Shown: piece by piece, positions 57,781 through 64,000 of the stretch
Numbering within the stretch: position 1 is the stretch's first letter
How the letters are laid out: each line of letters begins with the position of its first letter
DNA from: Hymenobacter psychrotolerans DSM 18569
GTDB taxonomy: Bacteria; Bacteroidota; Bacteroidia; Cytophagales; Hymenobacteraceae
Direction of reading: 5' to 3'
NCBI RefSeq assembly: GCF_900142395.1
Contig: NZ_FRAS01000009.1
Coordinates: 1-64,000, forward strand
Length of the DNA stretch: 64,000 nt
Translations under genes and position numbers: made by a program
Notes under the pieces: model-generated
The model's input: the letters and a program-made list of their open reading frames with translations, nothing else
The model's database searches: none
Told to the model about the DNA's origin: nothing

Positions 57781-57991
57781 AGTAGAAAGGAATCTGGGTG
57801 TCGGCACAATAGCCTCCAGCGGGCTGGCAGCCGCAGCGGCCAGCCCGCACGGGCAGTTCGAAAACGCAGAACAGGGGCGCTTGTTTCGGTGGAGCTTGCC
57901 TTGAGCAGCACTGGCTGGCAGCGGGTAGCTCGTCCATAACCCCCGGCCGCCAATCAGCGCTACAACAGGCTCCACCCTCCCTTTCTCTCCC

Positions 57992-58509
57992 ATGGCCACC
58001 TCCAAGCTCCGCGGCAACGACCTGCGCAAAATAGGCTTCCCCGAAGGCCGCGCCACCACCCTGGCCCTCAACATTCTGGAAGACCGCCAGCTCAAAACCC
58101 TCGACAAAGGCAGTGCCCTGGCGCTGCTCCAGAAAATCAAAGCCGACCCGTATGCCTACCTGCGCGACTCGCTGTGGCGGGGCTGGCCAAGGAGTTTGTG
58201 CCCGACCCCAGGCGCGACGTGACGCTCAACCCCGAAATCAAGGACTACCGCCGCTACGGCGAGGCATTTATCGAGGACGGGGCGCGCCGGCAGATGGACA
58301 CCGCCATGCAGCTGCCCGTCACGCTGGACGGCGCCCTCATGCCCGATGCGCACCAGGGCTACGGCCTGCCCATCGGGGGCGTGCTGGCCGTGGATAATGC
58401 CGTAATGGCCCACCAGCGCGACTTAGTGGATGTGCTGGGCTCGTTTGCGCCGCGCATTGTGCGCATGGATGCCGGGGGCGGCGGCAAAAGCCGCTATGGT
58501 GGCGAGTAG
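57992..58509 (+). pseudogene. decayed second rtcB copy
   Basis: Begins as RtcB (MATSKLRGNDLRKIGFPEGR), shifts frame near 58170 (DSLWRGWPRS in one frame, AGLAKEFVPDPRRDVTL in the next) and continues through MPDAHQGYGLPIGGVLAVDNAV. It then jumps directly to the C-terminal end VMAHQRDLVDVLGSFAPRIVRM. About 300 codons, with all catalytic His/Cys metal ligands, are missing. The join falls on a shared GCCGT, as in a microhomology deletion. It is a different lineage from the intact rtcB at 28925, not a recent duplicate. Confidence 0.9.
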
Positions 58510-58678
58510 CCGGATTCGCCACGGTTTGCGGCTCTGCGGGCACTACGTTCCGCTTATGAAAATCAGTGTTTTACCCAGACAAACACGTAGAAATTCCGGC
58601 ATAAAAATCCTGACATTCCCACTCAAGCCAGCGTTCTGACCTTCAGGATGCTCTGGCTTTCCGCCTGACCTGCCCATT

Positions 58679-58987
58679 ATGCCTAGTTCTGCCTTAACCG
58701 AGCTGCGCCTGCATCTGGTACCGGCCGGCTGCCGCCTCGATTTTCCGCGGCTGCCCCGCCAGTTTGCCTACATCTACCGGCGCCACCACAACCTGGCCTG
58801 GGAGTGCATTGCCCACAATGCCTGTAGCCCGCATCTGGACCGCAACCCACCGACGGGCGCTTTGGTGGAATACAAAGTGTGCTACTGCGATGCGGCCGGC
58901 ACCATTACGGCTTCGTCGCCGGTGGTGCAGATACAGACCCACCCCACGGGGATGCCCACGAATTCCACACTGCTGGGGCTGCGGTAA
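58679..58987 (+). CDS. hypothetical protein, 102 aa
   Basis: ATG at 58679. MPSSALTELRLHLVPAGCRL, then NLAWECIAHNACSPHLDRNP and EYKVCYCDAAGTITASSPVV. Several cysteines, no leader, no known family. It ends 11 bases before the stop of the convergent cupin gene. The gap 58510-58678 holds nothing recognised. Confidence 0.55.
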   Translation: MPSSALTELRLHLVPAGCRLDFPRLPRQFAYIYRRHHNLAWECIAHNACSPHLDRNPPTGALVEYKVCYCDAAGTITASSPVVQIQTHPTGMPTNSTLLGLR

Positions 58988-58998
58988 TCTGTGCGGCC

Positions 58999-59367
58999 TT
59001 ACAGGCCCATCCGGCTGATAGTTTCGCCTTCAAAGTCAAATTCTATCAGCACGGCGGGCGTTTCGCCCACCACCCAGCCATCGTGGCCGGGCGCAATAGC
59101 AACTATCTGCGGCGCCACAAACTTGTCGATGTGGCCATCGGCATACTGAATGTGAAACTCGCCCTGCGCCAGAAAGCCCACGTGTGCGTGCATGCACCGC
59201 TCGGTACCCACCACCGGCTTCATGTGCTCCGACCAGCGGAAGCCCGCCGGGTAGACGACCCGCTTCACCCGCGCGTCGCCGGTGCGCATCATATCTATGG
59301 CTACTCCGCCTACCACGCGGTGGTCGGCACCGGGCATCGGGCCCATCAGGGTATCAGGCTGGCTCAT
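58999..59367 (-). CDS. cupin-domain protein
   Basis: 122 residues from the ATG at 59367 (MSQPDTLMGPMPGADHRVVG). A single cupin barrel: YPAGFRWSEHMKPVVGTERCMHAHVGFLAQGEFHIQYADG with His pairs that could bind metal, and VAIAPGHDGWVVGETPAVLIEFDF. Ligand or reaction unknown. Confidence 0.8.
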   Translation of the reverse strand: MSQPDTLMGPMPGADHRVVGGVAIDMMRTGDARVKRVVYPAGFRWSEHMKPVVGTERCMHAHVGFLAQGEFHIQYADGHIDKFVAPQIVAIAPGHDGWVVGETPAVLIEFDFEGETISRMGL

Positions 59368-59510
59368 GCTGCTGAGTATTAGAGAGAAATAAGAACCGCG
59401 GGTGAGGCGGCCGCGCCTCAAGATGCAAAAAGAAACGCATCCTATTCCAAGCAACAAGGCCCCACGGCGAAACACCGCAGGGCCCTGCCACAAGTGGGGC
59501 TGTACGAAGG

Positions 59511-59954
59511 CTACTTGTTCTGGCCCAGCACCTTCCAGCGCGGCTGCTCCGGGGCCGGCACAGTAGTGCGGGGGTTGTTCTGCGTGCCGTAGCCGTAGCT
59601 GCCAGTGCGGTTATCACGATTGTCGCGCCGGTCCCGGTCGTTGCGGGAGTATCGGTCGCGCTGGTCGTATCGGTCGTTGCGGGAGTAGCGGCCGTCGCGC
59701 CGGTCATGGTTGTGGTGGCCATGGCCGTTGTTGCTGGGGTGCGAGTAGCCGTAGCTGGGCCGCCCATGGTTGTGATGGTCGTGGCCGTTGCCACGCTTCT
59801 TGTCGGGGCCGTGGCGCTTGTCGCCTTTGTGTTTCTTGTCGTGGCCTTTGTTTTTTTCCCAGCGGGCGGCATCGGGGCGAGCGGCAAGCGGAGCCGCCAG
59901 CGCCGGGCCAGCCAGCAACGCAGAAGCGGCAAGTGAAAGCAGGAAGGTTTTCAT
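59511..59954 (-). CDS. exported His/Asp/Arg-rich low-complexity protein
   Basis: 147 residues from the ATG at 59954. Signal peptide MKTFLLSLAASALLAGPALA, then a charged low-complexity body: HDKKHKGDKRHGPDKKRG, HDHHNHGRPSYGYSHP, and RYSRNDRYDQRDRYSRNDR. The His clusters may bind metal. No fold is predicted. Exported, intrinsically disordered. Confidence 0.7.
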   Translation of the reverse strand: MKTFLLSLAASALLAGPALAAPLAARPDAARWEKNKGHDKKHKGDKRHGPDKKRGNGHDHHNHGRPSYGYSHPSNNGHGHHNHDRRDGRYSRNDRYDQRDRYSRNDRDRRDNRDNRTGSYGYGTQNNPRTTVPAPEQPRWKVLGQNK

Positions 59955-60256
59955 GGAAAGGAAGGCGTGAGGTGAAAACAGGGGCCGCCGCTTTGTGCAC
60001 GAGCGGAGGCCTGGGTTTAAGCGCTTTTCCCAGCCCTTGCAAGCATAGTGCCGATTGGCGGCAAGCCGCCAGCCGCCGCCTTCGTCGGTCTGTGGGCTGC
60101 GCACCAAATTTTCAGCTTCAGCATTTATTATCAACCGTTTACCTTTCTGCAGCAGCCACCAAATAATGCACCTTGCTCCTGCCGCCACCAACGAAAAGAG
60201 CGGAAAGGCCGGGCCTTTCCGCTCCGCTTTTTAAGGCAGCGAGCCTGCGGGCTTCC

Positions 60257-61264
60257 TTATAGCAGCCCTACCCCGGCCCCCACCAGTTCTTCGCGCACGG
60301 CCTCAGGCCAGATGCTTACCTGCACTTCCCCAATGTGGCCTTTGCGCAGCATAAACATGCATACCCGGCTCTGCCCGATGCCGCCGCCAATACTCTGCGG
60401 CAACTCGCCGGCCAGCAGCCGCGCATGAAACGACAGTTCCTGCCGGTCTTCGCAACCCCGCAGGGACAGTTGCCGCACCAGCGCGTGCTTGTCCACCCGG
60501 ATTCCCATCGAAGACACCTCAAACGAAGTTTCCAGCACCGGGTGCCACAGCAGAATGTCGCCGTTGAGGCCGCGGTAGCCGTCACTGGTTTCCGTGCTCC
60601 AGTCGTCGTAGTCCGGGGCGCGGCCATCGTGCGGCTCGCCGTGGCTCAGTTCGCCCCCAATCCCAATCAGGAACACCGCGCCGTACTGCTTCACGGCCTC
60701 ATGCTCCCGCTCCTTGGGCGTAAGGGCAGGATACTGTTTCAGAAGGTCTTCGGCGTGCAGGAAGGTAATTTTACCCGGCAGAACAGGCGTAATTTCCGGG
60801 TACTCGGCCGTCACGCGGGCTTCCGTAGTGCGCAGAGCCTCGTAGATGCGCTCCACAGTAGCCTTCAGAAACTCCGGCGTGCGCTGCTCCATCCCGATGT
60901 GCTTTTCCCAGTCCCACTGGTCTACGTAGATGGAGTGAATGGGCGAGTAGTCCTCATCGGGGCGCAGGGCCCGCATGTCGGTCAGCAGGCCGCGGCCCGC
61001 CTCAATGCCCAGTTCCTGCAGCCGCACGCGCTTCCACTTAGCCAGTGAATGCACCACCACAGCCCGGCGCTCAGCCAAGGCCTTTATCGGAAATCCTACG
61101 GCCCGCTCCACCCCGTTCAGGTCGTCGTTGATGCCCGTTCCATCGAGCACGGCAATAGGCGAAGACACTTTGACGAGCTGCAGCTGCGTCGCCAGTTCCT
61201 TGGCAAACGTTTCTTTCACGAAGCTGATGGCTTCTTCGGTTTTGAGCATTTCCTGGGCAGACAT
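60257..61264 (-). CDS. asnA: aspartate-ammonia ligase (asparagine synthetase A)
   Basis: 335 residues. Makes asparagine from aspartate, ammonia and ATP. Class II tRNA synthetase-like fold with KVSSPIAVLDGTGINDDLNG, HSLAKWKRVRLQELGIEAGRGLLTDMRALRPDE, HSIYVDQWDWEK, DILLWHPVLETSFEVSSMGIRVD and GGGIGQSRVCMFML, all hallmarks of AsnA. Size is normal. It stands alone, with about 170 bases of AT-rich leader upstream. Confidence 0.96.
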   Translation of the reverse strand: MSAQEMLKTEEAISFVKETFAKELATQLQLVKVSSPIAVLDGTGINDDLNGVERAVGFPIKALAERRAVVVHSLAKWKRVRLQELGIEAGRGLLTDMRALRPDEDYSPIHSIYVDQWDWEKHIGMEQRTPEFLKATVERIYEALRTTEARVTAEYPEITPVLPGKITFLHAEDLLKQYPALTPKEREHEAVKQYGAVFLIGIGGELSHGEPHDGRAPDYDDWSTETSDGYRGLNGDILLWHPVLETSFEVSSMGIRVDKHALVRQLSLRGCEDRQELSFHARLLAGELPQSIGGGIGQSRVCMFMLRKGHIGEVQVSIWPEAVREELVGAGVGLL

Positions 61265-61432
61265 ACCGGTATTTATTTATGTGAGTTGAAAATGTTTTTA
61301 CATTAAAAAAGGCACGCGTTTCCCACCCTCCCAACCGGGATTTTTTTGCTTGACAGGAATTTATTTGCACGCAGAAAAAAAGATCCTGGCCGAAATGACG
61401 AGTAGCCATAATCGGGGCAACAGGCACAAAAA

Positions 61433-61459
61433 AAAGCCTTCCGAATGAGGGAAGGCTTT
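61433..61459. terminator. bidirectional terminator
   Basis: AAAGCCTTCC (61433-61442) pairs with GGAAGGCTTT (61450-61459), with T-run on the minus strand. It lies 10 bases after the stop of the small minus-strand ORF at 61469-61573. Confidence 0.85.
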
Positions 61460-61468
61460 AAAAGAAAA

Positions 61469-61573
61469 TCAGTTAAGGATTTTTCTCTTCTCCAATGGAG
61501 CAATAGCCTTCCAGTCTCGAATCGGATTATTATTCGAGTTATTATTAGGAAGATTATTGCTAAAAAAACGCAT
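61469..61573 (-). CDS. putative 34-aa small protein
   Basis: ATG at 61573, TGA at 61469; MRFFSNNLPNNNSNNNPI, then RDWKAIAPLEKRKILN. Asn-rich start, charged helical end. Upstream on the same strand is TATACTTG, close to the TAnnTTTG -7 box, and a terminator follows immediately, so a short transcription unit is likely. No homologue is known to me. Confidence 0.45.
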   Translation of the reverse strand: MRFFSNNLPNNNSNNNPIRDWKAIAPLEKRKILN

Positions 61574-61714
61574 TGCTTGGGGGTTGTTCTTTGTCAGATG
61601 TATGCAAGTATAGCCGCCACTTGCTTTAACTCCTAATAAAATTTGAAATACTTTTTATTTCACAGAAAATTACTTTTCAAAATACTATCCGGCTTGCTAT
61701 TATTCTACCTAAAG

Positions 61715-62437
61715 TTACTTTTCGTCTTCCTCACCCGTCAGCCGGTCCCGGACTTCGCGCACGGCACCGGCTACGGCCGCTGGCACGGGCGCCTCAGGCT
61801 GTAGCAGCCGCAGCAGCCGCAGATACTTGGCCCGGCCCTCCGAGAGCATGAATCGGGGCACCTCAAACACAAACAGCTTGAACGGCTCCACCTTCTGCAC
61901 ACCCACGAGCACAAACCGGTCGGCGCGGAGTGCATCGGAGTAGAAGGCGGCCTGCCGGTCGTAGTCATAGCCGCTGCACTGCTCCACAAAGTGGTTGTAG
62001 TCGCGCGCCATCGTGGTTTTGAAATCGACGATAGTATAAGGCTGCCCGGGCTTATCCACGATGAGGTCGGCGCGGAGCTTGCAGAGCGTGCCCGTCACGG
62101 GCTCGGTGAAGATGCAGCTGGGCTCCGGGATGCCGTCCTGCAGCATCTGGTTGACTTCCGGGTTCAACTGTACGCCTTCCACCATCCACCACACCAGCGT
62201 GTCGTTGATGCCCGGCTGGCCGGCTTCGTAGAGCTCGGGCTCCAGCAGCGCCGTGTGGAAGGCCGTGCCCAGCCCCAGCGCCCCGAGGGAGCTGGTGGGC
62301 CGGGGCGGGCGACCGTTGAGGGCGTCGCGCAGGCGGGAAAGGTCGGAGTTGGCAATGGCCGGCAGGGCGCGGTAATCGTCGTAGGGCACGCGCAGCAGGT
62401 CCGGGCGCGGGGTAGCAGGAATGGCAGAATCAGTCAC
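61715..62437 (-). CDS. PD-(D/E)XK nuclease-like protein (RecE/exonuclease VIII type)
   Basis: About 240 residues from the GTG at 62437 (reads MTDSAIPATPRPDLLRVPY); the longer frame is unlikely. LSRLRDALNGRPPRPTSS...LGTAFHTALLEPE (motif I with His), CKLRADLIVDKPG (Asp) and YTIVDFKTTMARD (D-x-K of PD-(D/E)XK), then QAAFYSDAL. This matches the RecE/DUF3799-like nuclease group often found on phages and elements. It is alone here, without a RecT-like annealing gene. Confidence 0.8.
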   Translation of the reverse strand: MTDSAIPATPRPDLLRVPYDDYRALPAIANSDLSRLRDALNGRPPRPTSSLGALGLGTAFHTALLEPELYEAGQPGINDTLVWWMVEGVQLNPEVNQMLQDGIPEPSCIFTEPVTGTLCKLRADLIVDKPGQPYTIVDFKTTMARDYNHFVEQCSGYDYDRQAAFYSDALRADRFVLVGVQKVEPFKLFVFEVPRFMLSEGRAKYLRLLRLLQPEAPVPAAVAGAVREVRDRLTGEEDEK

Positions 62438-62629
62438 GTGAAAAGAACAGCCGAGCCCCCGAAAAGGCTCCGGCAACGAGGTGGGTGGAATGGAATAGGG
62501 GAAGTATAGGGCTTTTTTGGGGAACGAGCCGGCCCGCGGCAGCAGAACGGCCTCCGCAGTAAGCCGGAGAGGTAGTACCTGCCAGACAGCCACCCGAAGG
62601 CCCAAAGACCTTGGGCCGGGCGCGCCGCC

Positions 62630-63448
62630 TCAACCGTTGTCGGCAAAGCCGGGATAAAGCGTCATGCCGCCATCCACAAATAGCGTGGTGCCCGTCACGT
62701 AGTCGGCCTCGTCGGAGGCCAGCCAGACGGCCACTTTGCCGATGTCGGCTGATTCCCCGATGCGGCCGTAGGGAATGAGCGTGAGCAGCTTTTTCTCTTC
62801 GGCGGGCGTGTCGCGGGTGTCTTCATTGATGGGCGTGGCAATGGCGCCCGGCCCAATGCTGTTGACGCGGATACGGTGCGGCGCCAGCTCCTGGGCCATG
62901 CTTTTCATGAGCTGCATGACGCCGCCTTTGCTGGCTGCGTAGTTGACGTGCCCGGCCCACGGAATCAGCTCGTGCACCGAGCTCATGCAGATTATTTTGC
63001 CCGTAGCAGCTGAAATATCGGGCTGAGGGCCGCGCCGCACAAACTCGCGGGCGGCCTCGCGGGCACAGAGAAACTGGCCGGTCAGGTTCACATCAATCAC
63101 CTTCTGCCACTGCTCCAGCGTCATGTCCAGGAAGCCGGCGTCCTGCTGAATCCCGGAATTGCTGACGAGAATGTGGAGAGTACCCTGCTCTTCGCAAATA
63201 TGCCGGAACATGCGCTGCACATCCTCTTCCTTGCTTACATCGGCCTGCACGGCTACGGCGCGGCCGCCGGCTGCTTCTATTTCCTGCACCACGGCGGCCG
63301 CTTCCTCGGCGCCGCTCGAGTAGTTGACATACACCACGGCACCTTCGGCGGCCATAGCCTTGGCTACGCCGGCCCCGATGCCGGAGCTGCCGCCCGTGAC
63401 CAGGGCAATCTGGTGGCGTAGGCGCTGCCGGGGTCTGGAATCAGTCAT
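62630..63448 (-). CDS. SDR-family oxidoreductase (glucose 1-dehydrogenase-like)
   Basis: 272 residues. Classical SDR: cofactor loop TGGSSGIGAG, YVNYSSG, active site S...YAASKG (VNYAASKGGVMQL), and C-terminal GEADYVTGTTLFVDGGMTL. Closest to glucose 1-dehydrogenase/3-oxoacyl-reductase-like SDRs. Substrate not determinable. Confidence 0.92.
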   Translation of the reverse strand: MTDSRPRQRLRHQIALVTGGSSGIGAGVAKAMAAEGAVVYVNYSSGAEEAAAVVQEIEAAGGRAVAVQADVSKEEDVQRMFRHICEEQGTLHILVSNSGIQQDAGFLDMTLEQWQKVIDVNLTGQFLCAREAAREFVRRGPQPDISAATGKIICMSSVHELIPWAGHVNYAASKGGVMQLMKSMAQELAPHRIRVNSIGPGAIATPINEDTRDTPAEEKKLLTLIPYGRIGESADIGKVAVWLASDEADYVTGTTLFVDGGMTLYPGFADNG

Positions 63449-63687
63449 ATAGCGGAAAATCCTGGTTGGCCTTCTAAAGACTTAAACCAGCGCCGATAGG
63501 TTACAGATGCCTTCCTATATAGTGTGCAACGCATCCAACCTGCCGGAGCGCACCGGAACAAGCCGCCCTGGGAAATGTTAAGACGGGAAAACCAGCAGTG
63601 CGCCATGTTTGCGGCAGTTTTCTCTGGCGAAGTCACCACAAATCGGCGGTTTTCTCTATTTTCCTTTCCTGCTTTAGTCGCTGCCTC

Positions 63688-64000
63688 ATGAAAACCGCCG
63701 ACAACTCCGCCGAGCGCCTCTCCGGACCGCAGCCTGATGCCAGCACCAACCGCCTCTTTCCCGTCTTCCTCAGACTAGAGCAGCTGCATGTGCTGCTGGT
63801 GGGCGGTGGGCGGGCCGCCGGCGAGAAGCTCTCCGCCATCCTACTCAACAGTCCGGCCACGCCCGTGACGGTGGTGGCGCCGTGGCTTTCGCCTGAGTTG
63901 CGGGCCCTGGCCGCGCGCCACCCTCTGGTACAGCTTCGCCAGCAGCCCTTCCAGCCCACCGACCTGGTTGGCCACGACCTCATCATTGCGGCCACCAACG
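63688..64000 (+). CDS. siroheme synthase N-terminal domain (precorrin-2 dehydrogenase), partial
   Basis: ATG at 63688; MKTADNSAERLSGPQPDAST then NRLFPVFLRLEQLHVLLVGGGRAAGEKLSAIL (NAD-binding GGGxxAxxK of CysG-N/Met8p), VTVVAPWLSPELRALA, and DLIIAATN at the window edge. Predicted to oxidise precorrin-2 to sirohydrochlorin. Incomplete in this window. Confidence 0.9.
   Translation, partial: MKTADNSAERLSGPQPDASTNRLFPVFLRLEQLHVLLVGGGRAAGEKLSAILLNSPATPVTVVAPWLSPELRALAARHPLVQLRQQPFQPTDLVGHDLIIAATN

Noticed and set aside
61445..61636. 63-codon plus-strand frame in the AT-rich gap after asnA
   Set aside because: It starts inside a terminator hairpin and is the antisense of the small minus-strand ORF; no ribosome-binding or family support.

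Overview
The window looks like the chromosome of a high-GC, aerobic Bacteroidota, most like Hymenobacter. The evidence is type IX secretion C-terminal domains of both kinds (type A at 23464-27888 and 47061-49169, type B at 35948-38236), a PID-CTERM sorting tail (28140-28367), a Bacteroidota-type TTG-N20-TAnnTTTG promoter upstream of a tRNA-Leu, many multi-PAS kinases, and palindromic intergenic repeats. Most genes are ordinary, GC-rich chromosomal genes.

Layout. 0-5 kb: an IS5-type transposase end, a hypothetical gene, a zinc-ribbon protein, envelope proteins, and an ECF sigma / putative anti-sigma / Spy-like operon. 5-18 kb: a class III aminotransferase, TerB, pfkA, miaA plus a glycosyltransferase, a very large hybrid histidine kinase with a lone receiver, an MBL hydrolase, RqcH and tRNA-Leu(GAG). 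18-28 kb: an iron-permease-like protein, Dps, MOSC, an NHL lipoprotein and a 1474-residue secreted DUF4394 protein. 28-33 kb: an RNA-repair locus. 33-40 kb: a histone-deacetylase-like enzyme, a J-domain protein and a secreted type B protein. 40-42.5 kb: an AT-rich island with a frameshifted OLD-family nuclease. 42.5-64 kb: a methyltransferase chimera, an RsbQ-like hydrolase with a PAS kinase, an ExeM-like nuclease, HipA-like kinase/DUF3037, UvrA2, pirin, an LRR kinase, SelO, a decayed rtcB copy, AsnA, an SDR and the start of a siroheme synthase.

The most interesting region is 28925-32955 on the minus strand: ro60 (TROVE/vWA), then a 745-base noncoding array, then rtcB (RNA ligase). The array resolves into five consecutive RNAs. 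Each has an outer helix whose two arms differ between copies but stay complementary, a conserved internal loop (about GGUGCCGUA facing UUGUUGCC), and an inner helix. Four carry a circularly permuted tRNA-like head: T-arm first, then an acceptor-like hairpin closed by a short loop (UGCG in three), then in three of them a D-arm. This matches the known architecture of bacterial Y RNAs, which bind Ro60 and mimic tRNA, but here as a five-member array. A second rtcB at 58 kb is a remnant with a frameshift and a large internal deletion.

Three very short minus-strand ORFs (33170-33280, 33369-33446, 61469-61573), each followed by a convincing terminator, are proposed as additional small genes.
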